Below, one piece after another: positions 1 to 7,306 of a DNA stretch of 64,000 nucleotides. The DNA lies in the NCBI GenBank assembly GCA_902596205.1, contig CACJSY010000002.1, forward strand, positions 89,280 to 153,279. The letters run 5' to 3'. Source of the DNA: an uncultured Pelagibacteraceae bacterium (lineage in GTDB: Bacteria > Pseudomonadota > Alphaproteobacteria > Pelagibacterales > Pelagibacteraceae). The position numbers and the translations under genes were made by a program. How positions within the stretch are numbered: the stretch's first letter is position 1; each line of letters begins with the position of its first letter. Below the pieces are notes generated by a model. That model did no database searches, was not told the DNA's origin, and worked only from the letters and a program-made list of their open reading frames with translations.

Positions 1-1
1 G

Positions 2-949
2 ATAAAAGTTGCAGTGCTAGATGATTATCAAGATGCTTTCAGACAGATTATTGAAATTGAAAAATACAAAAATAAGTATGACTTTAAAATCTTTAATGAG
101 CCTTTTGTAAATGAAAACGAAGCTATTTTAGCTTTAGAGAATTTTGAAGCATTATTTATTATGAGAGAGCGAACTCCACTTACAAAGACATTACTAGAGA
201 GTTTGCCTAATCTAAAGTATATTATGACATCAGGTATGAGGAATAACTCTATTGATTTTGAAACAACTAAGAAAAAAAATATCATAGTTTGCGGGACTGA
301 AATCAACTCGAATCCTGCAGCAGAAATTACTTGGGCTTTAATTTTAGGTCTTTTGAGAAATATAAAACAAGAAATTGATAATATGTTCCAAGGTTATTGG
401 CAGACAACCATTGGATTTGAGTTGAAAGGTAAAATGTTAGGTTTAATTGGTCTTGGAAAAATTGGAACACAGGTAGCTAAGGTCGCAAAAGTTTTTGGAA
501 TGGAAGTTTGTGCTTGGAGTGAAAACTTAAATTTATCACATGCCAATGAATTAGGAGTTTTGCCAATGAGCAAAGAAGATCTAATAAAAAATTCAGATAT
601 TATTTCTGTTCATGTAGTTTATGGAGACAGATATAAAAATCTTATAACTAAAAAAGAATTAAGCATGATGAAAAAAACAGCTTTTTTAATTAATACATCG
701 AGAGGATTTATTATTAATGAGGATGATCTTGTTGAAGCTCTTAAAGATGAAAAAATAGCTGGGGCTGGTTTAGATGTTTATGACAAAGAACCTCTTCCGC
801 AAGACCATAAATTGAGATTTCTTCCTAATGCTTTGATACTGCCTCATATTGGTTATGTGACAGCTGAAAATTACTCTAAATTTTATCTGCAAATGATAGA
901 AAATCTTGAAAGTTGCCTTAAAAATAAGCCCCTAAGAAAAATTTCCTAG
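2..949 (+). CDS. D-2-hydroxyacid dehydrogenase, 5' end cut by the window
   Basis: NAD(P)-dependent dehydrogenase of the D-isomer 2-hydroxyacid / phosphoglycerate dehydrogenase family. The visible protein begins IKVAVLDDYQD, the usual family N-terminus. Base 1 is g, so an ATG ending at base 1 would give a start only two bases outside the window; the internal GTG at 14 is a poor start. The Rossmann glycine motif GLIGLGKIG lies mid-protein. The catalytic Arg (TSRG), Glu (DVYDKEPLP) and His (LPHIG) are all present, so it should be active. Substrate is not decidable; the context (lipoproteins downstream) gives no pathway. The family call is secure, the exact enzyme is not. Confidence 0.88.
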   Translation: MKVAVLDDYQDAFRQIIEIEKYKNKYDFKIFNEPFVNENEAILALENFEALFIMRERTPLTKTLLESLPNLKYIMTSGMRNNSIDFETTKKKNIIVCGTEINSNPAAEITWALILGLLRNIKQEIDNMFQGYWQTTIGFELKGKMLGLIGLGKIGTQVAKVAKVFGMEVCAWSENLNLSHANELGVLPMSKEDLIKNSDIISVHVVYGDRYKNLITKKELSMMKKTAFLINTSRGFIINEDDLVEALKDEKIAGAGLDVYDKEPLPQDHKLRFLPNALILPHIGYVTAENYSKFYLQMIENLESCLKNKPLRKIS

Positions 950-1060
950 TTTTGCACTTCCATTATAGGTTGTATTCTATATAAACTCAATTTGGGTGAT
1001 TCGTTTGTTTTATAATGAATAAATCTCTGCTTAAAATAGGGATAATTATAAAAGGGGAGT

Positions 1061-1462
1061 ATGAAAAAAATATTTGGTTTACTGATCTCGTTAATTCTTT
1101 TAAATGGGTGCGCCGAGTCAGTAGCTCTGTTGGGTAGCTCAGTTGGAGGAGTCTCTAATGGAAAAATTATTCAATCCTCTCTAAATTCAGCTATAAGTTA
1201 TGGAGTTAAACAACAAACAGGAAAATCTCCTTTAGAGCACGCAATTGCTTATGCCGAAGAAAAAAATCCTGAAAAAAAGAAAGAGCCTTGCTTGTCTTTT
1301 CTTGAAAAAACCAATTCAGAGATTTGTGCGATTGTAAAAAAACAATTAGATTTAACTAAATCTAAGATTTTAAATAAAAGAAGAAATAAACCTCTCAAAG
1401 ATTTAACCTCATCATTACAACCTAATATAGATAAAAGTTCGAAAATTAAGTATTTAGATTAA
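1061..1462 (+). CDS. small lipoprotein, first of a tandem pair
   Basis: 133-residue predicted lipoprotein of unknown function. A lysine-bearing N-terminus and hydrophobic stretch end in the lipobox LLNGC, placing the lipidated Cys at residue 17. After it come a Gly/Ser-rich segment (ALLGSSVGG), a conserved block around SLNSAIS, and TGKSPLEHAIAYAEEKN followed by a lysine-rich run. Two later cysteines (EPC and SEIC) could form a disulfide. The start is preceded by a good purine-rich site (aaaggggag). Residues 13 to about 90 are almost identical to the next gene, while the C-terminal 40 residues differ. Probably a periplasm-facing membrane-anchored protein; no enzymatic domain recognised. Confidence 0.85.
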   Translation: MKKIFGLLISLILLNGCAESVALLGSSVGGVSNGKIIQSSLNSAISYGVKQQTGKSPLEHAIAYAEEKNPEKKKEPCLSFLEKTNSEICAIVKKQLDLTKSKILNKRRNKPLKDLTSSLQPNIDKSSKIKYLD

Positions 1463-1552
1463 TTTTTCAAAAAAATAAGCCTGTGGATAAATCTAAAAAT
1501 AGCACTACAAGTTGTAATCTTTAAAATCTTAAAAATATAATTGTCTTTTTTT

Positions 1553-1571
1553 TATACCTGAATCAGGTATA
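1553..1571. promoter_or_regulatory. perfect 19-base palindrome upstream of the second lipoprotein gene
   Basis: TATACCTGA-A-TCAGGTATA is a perfect dyad with nine-base arms. It ends 26 bases before the ATG at 1598. A shorter dyad (TACAA-G-TTGTA, 1506-1516) lies 36 bases further upstream. No matching palindrome precedes the first lipoprotein gene. It could be an operator for a dimeric regulator or a short RNA hairpin; no run of T follows, so a terminator is unlikely. Confidence 0.45.
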
Positions 1572-1597
1572 CAGACCGGAAATCATAACAACAATTT

Positions 1598-2074
1598 ATG
1601 TATAAAGTATTTTTTTTAATATCGTTCACTTTTTTATTAAACGGATGCGCCGAGTCAGTTGCGCTGTTAGGTGGTTCAGTTGGAGGAGTCTCTAATGGAA
1701 AAATTATTCAATCCTCTCTTAATTCAGCAATTAGTCTCGGAGTTAAACAACACACAGGGAAATCTCCTTTAGAGCACGCAATCGCTTATGCCGAAGAAAA
1801 AAATCCTGAAAAAAAGAAAGAGCCTTGCATCTCTTTTATTGAAAAAACAAGATCTGAATTTTGTTCAGTAGTAAATAGAAAAATAGCATTAACAAGCAAC
1901 GTAATTAAAAAGAAGACTTTAGAAGTTGTGAAAAAGTATCCTAAAAATATAGAGACAATAGATGTTATATCAGAAGAGGAGAAAATTTTAAAAAAGGTTT
2001 TCTTGCAAGAGAAAAAATCCCCAAGACAACTTGCAATCGATTTACAATCTAAAATAAAAAAATCAATAAACTAA
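1598..2074 (+). CDS. small lipoprotein, second of a tandem pair
   Basis: 158-residue paralogue of the preceding lipoprotein. It has the same lipobox (LLNGC, Cys17) and near-identical residues through the EKKKEPC segment, at DNA level as well (gttggaggagtctctaatgg in both). Its C-terminal half is unrelated in detail and longer, lysine/glutamate-rich and probably helical. The ribosome site is weak compared with the first copy, and the promoter region carries a 19-base palindrome. This looks like a tandem duplication with a constrained N-terminal half and a free tail. Function unknown. It ends one base before the convergent rhodanese gene. Confidence 0.82.
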   Translation: MYKVFFLISFTFLLNGCAESVALLGGSVGGVSNGKIIQSSLNSAISLGVKQHTGKSPLEHAIAYAEEKNPEKKKEPCISFIEKTRSEFCSVVNRKIALTSNVIKKKTLEVVKKYPKNIETIDVISEEEKILKKVFLQEKKSPRQLAIDLQSKIKKSIN

Positions 2075-2464
2075 TTAGGAATAATCGACAGGTAAGTTTG
2101 ATTTTTTCCAGCCAGGGTCCTGGCTATTACCGCTATACCCGTCAGAAACATTTAGAACGGAATAACCTTCATTTTCTAAAAGATTTGCGGCTATCATAGA
2201 TCTTCCTCCAGCAGCACACATCACCAAAATTTTTTTATCTTTACCAATTTTTTTTTTCACGTTTACTATAAAATTTTGATCTGGAACTTGCCAATTTGTT
2301 AAGTCATGACTTACTGTAACAAAATAAGTTTTGGAATTTAAATCTTCTGCTTTAGGTTTTCCCAAAGATTTCCATTCGTTATCAGTTCTAACATCTAGTA
2401 AAACTGTATTGGAATTTTCTTGAATAAAATCTTTTATTTCTGATGATTTGATTTGTTTAATCAT
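2075..2464 (-). CDS. rhodanese-like domain protein
   Basis: 129-residue single-domain rhodanese (sulfurtransferase fold). VLLDVRTDNEW near residues 20-30 is the family's first motif, and the active-site loop MCAAGGRS holds the catalytic Cys that would carry a persulfide. Its closing segment (DGYSGNSQDPGWKKSNLPV) is typical of stand-alone cytosolic rhodaneses. It lies downstream of metY on the same strand, about 40 bases after that gene, which fits a role in sulfur handling, though a hairpin separates the two. The physiological sulfur acceptor cannot be told from sequence. Confidence 0.88.
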   Translation of the reverse strand: MIKQIKSSEIKDFIQENSNTVLLDVRTDNEWKSLGKPKAEDLNSKTYFVTVSHDLTNWQVPDQNFIVNVKKKIGKDKKILVMCAAGGRSMIAANLLENEGYSVLNVSDGYSGNSQDPGWKKSNLPVDYS

Positions 2465-2474
2465 TCTTTATCTT

Positions 2475-2495
2475 GCCCCACTTTTTCAGTGGGGC
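2475..2495 (-). terminator. hairpin between metY and rhodanese
   Basis: A seven-base GC-rich stem (gccccac / gtggggc) with a seven-base loop lies just after the metY stop. On the metY strand it is not followed by a clear T run, so it may be a weak terminator or a 3' stability hairpin that lowers rhodanese expression relative to metY. Confidence 0.5.
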
Positions 2496-2504
2496 AAATA
2501 TAAT

Positions 2505-3797
2505 TTAAGCAGCTAAAGCTTGTTTGATGTCCGCAATAATATCATCTGGGTGTTCGATACCTATAGACAGTCTTACGTAGCCTGGTGTAACACCTGCAGC
2601 TGCTAATGCTGCATCGTCTAACTGACTATGCGTTGTAGTTGCAGGGTGTATCGCTAAACTTCTTGCGTCACCTATATTAGCAACGTGGTAAAGCATCTTT
2701 AAGTTATCAATAAACTTTGCACCAGCATCCTTAGTACCTAAGTCCATTCCAACTAATGAGCCGTATCCACCTTGCATATATTTCTTAGCTCTCTCTTTAA
2801 TCTCACCTTGGTGATTAGTAGGGTAGATTACATTCTTAACTTTCTTCTGTGTTTCTAAGAAAGTAACAACTTTTTCTGCATTGCTACAATGTTGTTTCAT
2901 TCTTAGAGCTACTGTTTCCAAACCTTGAATAATTTGGAAAGCATTAAATGGACTTAAAGGAGCGCCCAAGTCTCTCAATAAAACCACTCTCGCTCTTATC
3001 ACAAAAGGAATGTTGGCTCCTGTTAACTGAGGAACTGCATCTGCCCAAACGGCACCACCATAACTTTGATCTGGTTCGTTTATTAATGGTTGTCTTTTTC
3101 TGTCTTTGATCCAGTCAAAGTTTCCACCATCAACAATTATTCCACCAATTGAAGTTCCGTGACCACCAATATATTTAGTCAAAGAGTGCATTACGATTGC
3201 AGCACCATGCGCTAAAGGTTTACAAATTACGGGTGATGCAGTGTTATCGATAATTAAAGGTATGCCTTTTTTTCTACCAATATCTGCAACTTCTTTGATT
3301 GGGAACACTCGAAGGTAAGGATTTGGACAAGACTCACCATAGTAAGCTCTTGTTTTATCATCAGTTACTTTCTCAAAGTTTTTAGGATCCGCAGGATCTG
3401 CAAATCTAACTTCAATACCTTGTTGTCTTAAAGTATTTTTAAACAAGTTAACTGTACCTCCGTATAAGTCAGTTGAAGCAACAATATTGTCTCCAGCTTG
3501 TGCTAAGTTTTGAACACACATTGCTGATGCTGCTTGACCTGAACCTACCGCTAATGCAGCTACACCACCTTCAAGTGCTGCAACTCTTTTCTCTAACACA
3601 TCAACTGTTGGATTCATTATACGTGTATAAATATTACCAAATTCTTTTAGACCGAATAAATTTGCAGCATGTTCTGCATTTTTAAATTGGTAAGAAGTTG
3701 TTTGGTAAATTGGAACTGCTACGGCTGTAGTCGTAGGATCTGCCCTGTAATCGCTACCATGTAAGCCAATAGTTTCCGGATGTTTAAAATCAGCCAT
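2505..3797 (-). CDS. metY: O-acetylhomoserine sulfhydrylase (methionine synthesis)
   Basis: 430-residue Cys/Met-metabolism PLP enzyme, full length for MetY. It converts O-acetylhomoserine plus sulfide (or methanethiol) to homocysteine (or methionine). Hallmarks are YTRIMNPTVDVLEKR near residue 55, the GSGQAAS loop, the IIDNTASP motif and the PLP lysine in SLTKYIGGHG (about K208). The C-terminal RLSIGIEHPDDI is typical. The start has a strong site (aaggggga) and is overlapped by a leader mini-ORF. The 290-base leader carries SAM-II and SAM-V aptamers, so methionine/SAM feedback on this gene is well supported. SAR11 bacteria are known to depend on reduced sulfur sources, which fits the enzyme. 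Confidence 0.96.
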   Translation of the reverse strand: MADFKHPETIGLHGSDYRADPTTTAVAVPIYQTTSYQFKNAEHAANLFGLKEFGNIYTRIMNPTVDVLEKRVAALEGGVAALAVGSGQAASAMCVQNLAQAGDNIVASTDLYGGTVNLFKNTLRQQGIEVRFADPADPKNFEKVTDDKTRAYYGESCPNPYLRVFPIKEVADIGRKKGIPLIIDNTASPVICKPLAHGAAIVMHSLTKYIGGHGTSIGGIIVDGGNFDWIKDRKRQPLINEPDQSYGGAVWADAVPQLTGANIPFVIRARVVLLRDLGAPLSPFNAFQIIQGLETVALRMKQHCSNAEKVVTFLETQKKVKNVIYPTNHQGEIKERAKKYMQGGYGSLVGMDLGTKDAGAKFIDNLKMLYHVANIGDARSLAIHPATTTHSQLDDAALAAAGVTPGYVRLSIGIEHPDDIIADIKQALAA

Positions 3798-3837
3798 TGA
3801 TTTTCCCCCTTACTGTTTCTCTAATTGTCTCGTTCAT
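3790..3837 (-). CDS. leader mini-ORF 2 before metY (15 codons)
   Basis: An ATG at 3837 opens MNETIRETVRGKING and stops at 3790, overlapping the metY start by eight bases. A good Shine-Dalgarno (GGAG, six bases of spacing) precedes it, and its start shares an ATGA with the stop of mini-ORF 1. The geometry would couple its translation to metY. Translation is inferred, not shown. Confidence 0.4.
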   Translation of the reverse strand: MNETIRETVRGKING

Positions 3838-3884
3838 TTTTTTCTCCATTTTAGAGAAGAATGAACGGAGTAAATTCTGCTCAT
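3834..3884 (-). CDS. leader mini-ORF 1 before metY (16 codons)
   Basis: An ATG at 3884 opens MSRIYSVHSSLKWRKK and stops at 3834, inside the ATGA that starts mini-ORF 2. The AGGAG that would serve it is the 3' end of the SAM-V aptamer, with only three bases of spacing. If translated, this is the start that SAM-V would directly mask, and metY would be reached through two coupled re-initiations. Confidence 0.35.
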   Translation of the reverse strand: MSRIYSVHSSLKWRKK

Positions 3885-3885
3885 C

Positions 3886-3950
3886 TTCTCCTTTTTAGTA
3901 CTTTGGCAAATGCCAGGTGTACAATACGGTTCAAATACCCGGTTTAATTT
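3886..3950 (-). ncRNA. SAM-V riboswitch aptamer
   Basis: The minus strand reads ggtatttgaaccg, then cacctggcatttgcc, then ctaaaaaggag, which I recognise as the SAM-V aptamer known from marine bacteria and Pelagibacter metY leaders. It overlaps a Shine-Dalgarno (AAGGAG), consistent with translational control by SAM. It lies directly downstream of the SAM-II aptamer and its terminator, the tandem order reported for Pelagibacter. Exact ends are approximate. Confidence 0.82.
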
Positions 3951-3961
3951 TAGATTTTTCC

Positions 3962-3991
3962 AAAAAAAAACCACCGACTAAAGCGGTGGTC
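3962..3991 (-). terminator. intrinsic terminator of the SAM-II riboswitch
   Basis: On the minus strand CCACCG, a seven-base loop and CGGTGG are followed by nine T residues. The 5' arm and loop contain cgctttag, complementary to ctaaagcg at the 3' end of the SAM-II aptamer. This gives mutually exclusive terminator and alternative pairing, the expected expression platform for SAM-dependent attenuation. Confidence 0.88.
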
Positions 3992-4001
3992 AGATTGACA
4001 T

Positions 4002-4054
4002 TGCGCTTTAGCAGGATTTATTAAGCGCCCGCAAGTTGCTTTAACTCAGCGCTA
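4002..4054 (-). ncRNA. SAM-II riboswitch aptamer
   Basis: The minus strand reads agcgctgagttaaagcaac, then ttgcgggcgcttaataaat, then cctgctaaagcgc. The GCGCTGA-TTAA start, the GCGC return strand, the A-rich linker and the GCTAAAGC pseudoknot strand match the SAM-II (metA) aptamer. It is placed 205 bases upstream of metY and followed by its own terminator. Confidence 0.9.
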
Positions 4055-4091
4055 AATAATACTATCAAAATTCTCAATTAATTGTCAATGA

Positions 4092-4487
4092 CTAATTTTT
4101 TAATGTTTTAAGCTCTAAAACATTGCCATGAGGATCTTTGATGAAGAAAGTCTCCTGCTCCTCTTTTTGGTCTTTAAATCGAGTGTAAGGCTTATCTAAA
4201 TAATCAATATTATTTTTCTTTAAATTTTCTTTTATTTTTTCAAAGATTTTTGGATCTAAATGAACTCCAAAATGAGGGACTGGTACTGACCCCATATCTA
4301 CGTCATGTCTTTCTGAAGGTAATTTCATATTAGTTTTGTGTAAAGTTAGCTCATTACCCCAAAAATCAACATCAACCCATTTACCTTCTTCTCTATTACC
4401 TAACTTACATTCTAAGATTTTTTCATAGAAATGCACCGAGTCTGTCAGATCTCCAGCTGGTACTGCTAAATGAAATGGTCTACTCAT
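4092..4487 (-). CDS. VOC-superfamily (glyoxalase-like) protein
   Basis: 131-residue vicinal-oxygen-chelate protein. It begins with the family's [20 protein letters not shown] repeat and ends [12 protein letters not shown], giving the usual paired beta-alpha-beta-beta-beta modules with candidate metal ligands His (HLAV), His (PHFGVHL) and Glu (NVLELK). Full length for a single-chain VOC dioxygenase/isomerase. Substrate unknown. It is divergent from cysE with about 54 bases between starts. Confidence 0.85.
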   Translation of the reverse strand: MSRPFHLAVPAGDLTDSVHFYEKILECKLGNREEGKWVDVDFWGNELTLHKTNMKLPSERHDVDMGSVPVPHFGVHLDPKIFEKIKENLKKNNIDYLDKPYTRFKDQKEEQETFFIKDPHGNVLELKTLKN

Positions 4488-4541
4488 GCGTTTTATATAT
4501 ATTTTTCTTTAAATTTATCAAGTAGACATTATATAAGTATT

Positions 4542-5120
4542 ATGAGCGATTACATAGAGTCTATAAAAAAAAGAGATCCTGCGGCAAAATCTATAGTGAG
4601 TATCATCCTCACTTATCCTGGAGTTAAGGCAGTTTTTTTTCATCATATATCTAACTTCTTTTACAAGGCAGGATTTGATCTTATTGCAAGGATTATTTCA
4701 CAGACTGTAAGATTTTTTACAGGTATTGAAATTCATCCAGGTGCTAAAATCGGAAAAAATTTATTTATTGACCACGGCATGGGAGTTGTTATTGGCGAGA
4801 CTTCTGAAATTGGAAATAACGTAACAATTTATCATGCGGTAACTTTAGGTGGTAGCTCACCAAGTATAGATAGCGAAAAGCAACGTCATGAAAAAAGACA
4901 CCCGACGATAGGTGATGATGTAGTTATTGGTTCTGGAGCTCAAATAATCGGTCCTGTAAAAGTTGGAAAAGGAGCAAGGATAGCTGCAAATGCTGTTGTG
5001 GTTAAGGATGTTCCTGAAAGCGCAACCATGGTTGGTATACCAGCTAAAGCGGTGAAATTAGAAAACCAAGGAAAATTTAAACCTTATGGTGTCGATGACA
5101 AAGTAAAAGATGAGCGCTAA
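4542..5120 (+). CDS. cysE: serine O-acetyltransferase
   Basis: Makes O-acetylserine from serine and acetyl-CoA for cysteine synthesis. The ATG at 4542 ([17 protein letters not shown]) is preferred to an upstream in-frame ATG at 4470 that would overlap the divergent VOC gene. The left-handed beta-helix hexapeptides run from [12 protein letters not shown] to the end, with [11 protein letters not shown] and the catalytic His in YHAVTLGG. At 192 residues it is the short CysE/EpsC form lacking the long N-terminal domain of the E. coli enzyme. It overlaps msrB by 11 bases, so the two are likely co-transcribed. Confidence 0.93.
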   Translation: MSDYIESIKKRDPAAKSIVSIILTYPGVKAVFFHHISNFFYKAGFDLIARIISQTVRFFTGIEIHPGAKIGKNLFIDHGMGVVIGETSEIGNNVTIYHAVTLGGSSPSIDSEKQRHEKRHPTIGDDVVIGSGAQIIGPVKVGKGARIAANAVVVKDVPESATMVGIPAKAVKLENQGKFKPYGVDDKVKDER

Positions 5121-5484
5121 AGATTGGGATCCTAATTTAACACCAGAACAAAATTATGTTTTAAAACAGGAGGGAACAGAGTCTCCTGGAAGCAGCCCAT
5201 TAAACAATGAAAAGAGAGAGGGTTCTTATCACTGTGTTGGTTGTGGAACAAAGTTATTTGAGTCGAGCACAAAGTATGAAAGTGGGTCTGGTTGGCCATC
5301 TTTTTTTGAGTCGTTACCAAATGTTTTTGAAGAAAAAAAAGATATGCACATTGGTTATCCAAGAACAGAGTATCATTGTAAAAAATGTGGTGGTCATCAC
5401 GGACATGTTTTTGATGATGGACCTAAACCTACAGGAAAGAGATATTGTAATAATGGTGTTTGTTTAATATTTAAACCAAAATAA
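5110..5484 (+). CDS. msrB: peptide-methionine (R)-S-oxide reductase
   Basis: 124-residue MsrB that reduces the R-epimer of methionine sulfoxide. Zinc-binding CxxC pairs are CVGC and CKKC. GSGWPSF and [10 protein letters not shown] are diagnostic, and the catalytic Cys sits in RYCNNG. No signal peptide is seen, so it is cytosolic, unlike the exported MsrA at 51.8 kb. It overlaps cysE upstream and the FkbM gene downstream. Confidence 0.95.
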   Translation: MSAKDWDPNLTPEQNYVLKQEGTESPGSSPLNNEKREGSYHCVGCGTKLFESSTKYESGSGWPSFFESLPNVFEEKKDMHIGYPRTEYHCKKCGGHHGHVFDDGPKPTGKRYCNNGVCLIFKPK

Positions 5485-6221
5485 TGTCTACAAAAAATTC
5501 TAAATTTCTCGACCTAAGTAAAAGATATCCTTTTCTAAAAAAATTTTATTTATTTTACAATATTTATATTAGAAATTTTAAATTTTTATTTAAAAGTTCT
5601 CAATTCGGAGAAGAAAAAAAAATATTAGAATTATTTGATAAGGACTTTAAAGGAGTATACGTAGATCTAGGGTGTTTCCATCCCACTAGATCAAATAATA
5701 CTTTAGAGATGTTTAAAAAAGGCTGGTATGGTTTAAATATTGATTTAAATCCTTTAACTATTGATTTATTTAATTATGCGAGACCATCTGATATAAACAT
5801 CTGTTCAGCAATATCTAATAAAAAAACTAAAAAAAAACTCTTTTTTTTGGGCGATTTTGACTCAAAAAATACTTTGGATTCAAATCACAAAAATTGGTTA
5901 AGCAAACATTTCAAAATCAGCAAAAAAGATTTTAAAATTAAGAATATTAAAACGAACACTTTAAATAGTTTATTTAAAAAATATGATTTTTATAAAATAG
6001 ATTTCATGAATATTGATATAGAGGGACATGAACTTGAAGTTATAAAATCAGTGGATTTTAAAGAGTTTGATATTAAAGTGATATGTGTAGAAATACTGGA
6101 TTACAATAAGAGCTCAAAAAACAAAAAGAAAAAATTAATATCGTATCTAAAAAAAAAAGGATACTTTCAAAAAGGGAAATCAGAAATTAATTATATTTTT
6201 CAAAAAAAACAACAAAACTAA
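5484..6221 (+). CDS. FkbM family methyltransferase
   Basis: 245-residue protein with the FkbM SAM-dependent methyltransferase layout: VYVDLGCFHPTRSNNT (SAM motif I), WYGLNIDLNP, then the late MNIDIEGHELEVIKS motif that defines the family. It starts on the last base of the msrB stop codon. Lysine- and asparagine-rich composition reflects the AT-rich genome. FkbM proteins usually methylate sugar or polyketide hydroxyls; here no glycan cluster is nearby, so the acceptor is unknown. Confidence 0.85.
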   Translation: MSTKNSKFLDLSKRYPFLKKFYLFYNIYIRNFKFLFKSSQFGEEKKILELFDKDFKGVYVDLGCFHPTRSNNTLEMFKKGWYGLNIDLNPLTIDLFNYARPSDINICSAISNKKTKKKLFFLGDFDSKNTLDSNHKNWLSKHFKISKKDFKIKNIKTNTLNSLFKKYDFYKIDFMNIDIEGHELEVIKSVDFKEFDIKVICVEILDYNKSSKNKKKKLISYLKKKGYFQKGKSEINYIFQKKQQN

Positions 6222-6354
6222 TCAACTTTTGATTTTAAAATTATCCACACACTTTAAAGGTTTTTGAATACAACCTATGAAAGTCATAGAATCAGATTGC
6301 GATGTCCTCTAGACCAAGGCTGCATAAATTTGTAAGACTGTCATTTCACCCACC

Positions 6355-6915
6355 ATGAAGAAAAACATTATTTCCCTATTTATAAGTTTATTCTTTTCTC
6401 TTTTTACATCACATTTAAATGCATCAGACCAACTCTGGAATTTAGCGCAAGAAGGAAACAAAATTATTTTAATTAGGCATTCATTAGCTCCAGGTGGAGG
6501 GGACCCACCAGGATTTAAAATTAATGATTGTAAGACACAAAGAAATTTAAATCTAACAGGCATAAAACAATCAAAAAAAATTGGTAAATTATTTAAACAA
6601 AATAAAGTTCCCGTAGACCAAGTTTTAAGCAGTCAATGGTGTAGATGCAAAGACACCGCTAAATATGCATTTGGAAATTATAAGGAATTTACAGCATTAA
6701 ATTCTACATTCCAGTCTCCATACAACAGGAACGAGGGAAAACAATTAAAAGAACTTTATAATTTTGTGAAAAAATGGGACGGAAAAGGTAAAAATTTAAT
6801 ATTGATTACTCATTACAGTATTATTACTGCTGTAACAACTGCAGTCCCAAGTTCAGGAGAAATAGTTATAGCTGATAAAAATTTTAAAGTTTTAGGAACA
6901 ATTCAAACTGATTAA
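6355..6915 (+). CDS. exported histidine phosphatase family protein
   Basis: 186 residues. A signal peptide (hydrophobic residues 4-20, ending near LNA) is followed by the phosphoglycerate-mutase-like motif LIRHSLAPGGG, where the RH carries the catalytic His. LSSQWCRCKDTA and LITHYSII supply the other arginine and histidine of the pocket. Location is therefore likely periplasmic. Substrate unknown. It is convergent with a small membrane-protein gene, overlapping by four bases. About 130 bases upstream are gene-free apart from a small CTATGA/TCATAG hairpin. Confidence 0.86.
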   Translation: MKKNIISLFISLFFSLFTSHLNASDQLWNLAQEGNKIILIRHSLAPGGGDPPGFKINDCKTQRNLNLTGIKQSKKIGKLFKQNKVPVDQVLSSQWCRCKDTAKYAFGNYKEFTALNSTFQSPYNRNEGKQLKELYNFVKKWDGKGKNLILITHYSIITAVTTAVPSSGEIVIADKNFKVLGTIQTD

Positions 6916-7256
6916 TTAAAAATATAGTAAAGTATTGCAATAATTATAATATATTCAATAACGGTTTTTATTCTTATTAAGTTATCTTTATTTTCAAACT
7001 TTGAATTAATAAATAAGCTTATTCGACCAAAAGTTAATTGAATAAGCGCAATGATAAAGACTATTCCTATCACAACGTAATAGAATTCAAAATTTTTAAA
7101 ACCATAAAAACAAGCAGCTATAAAAGTTAACCAAGAAATGTTTGAAACAAATAATGTAATTAAGAACCCTGATCCTTTTTTAAATAAACTTTGTGTTTTT
7201 ATAAAAGTATAAGACCAAAGAAGAGTAAATAGAAAACCAAGGTATTTTATTATCAT
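6912..7256 (-). CDS. small integral membrane protein
   Basis: 114 residues with four likely transmembrane helices (about 3-20, 32-50, 57-77 and 93-112) and short polar loops. I recognise no family. The low-charge hydrophobic pattern and good length support a real gene rather than a chance frame. It overlaps the convergent phosphatase gene by four bases and is divergent from ccdA. Confidence 0.65.
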   Translation of the reverse strand: MIIKYLGFLFTLLWSYTFIKTQSLFKKGSGFLITLFVSNISWLTFIAACFYGFKNFEFYYVVIGIVFIIALIQLTFGRISLFINSKFENKDNLIRIKTVIEYIIIIAILYYIFN

Positions 7257-7306
7257 GAGTTAATATTGTAATTGCGGTAAAGATCAAAGGCAAATATAAA
7301 GTTTAT

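Noticed and set aside
3473..3685. Open frame on the plus strand across metY
   Set aside because: Lies wholly within metY on the opposite strand, with no ribosome site or recognisable family.
5132..5467. Additional open frames overlapping msrB
   Set aside because: Antisense or shifted copies of a well-supported MsrB; composition is not protein-like.
6240..6345. tRNA-Glu-like fragments on the minus strand (GGTCTAGAGGACA, a CTTTCA loop, GGTTGTATTCAAAAACC)
   Set aside because: No acceptor stem pairs, anticodon stem is not five base pairs, and the T loop is wrong. At most a decayed remnant; more likely chance.
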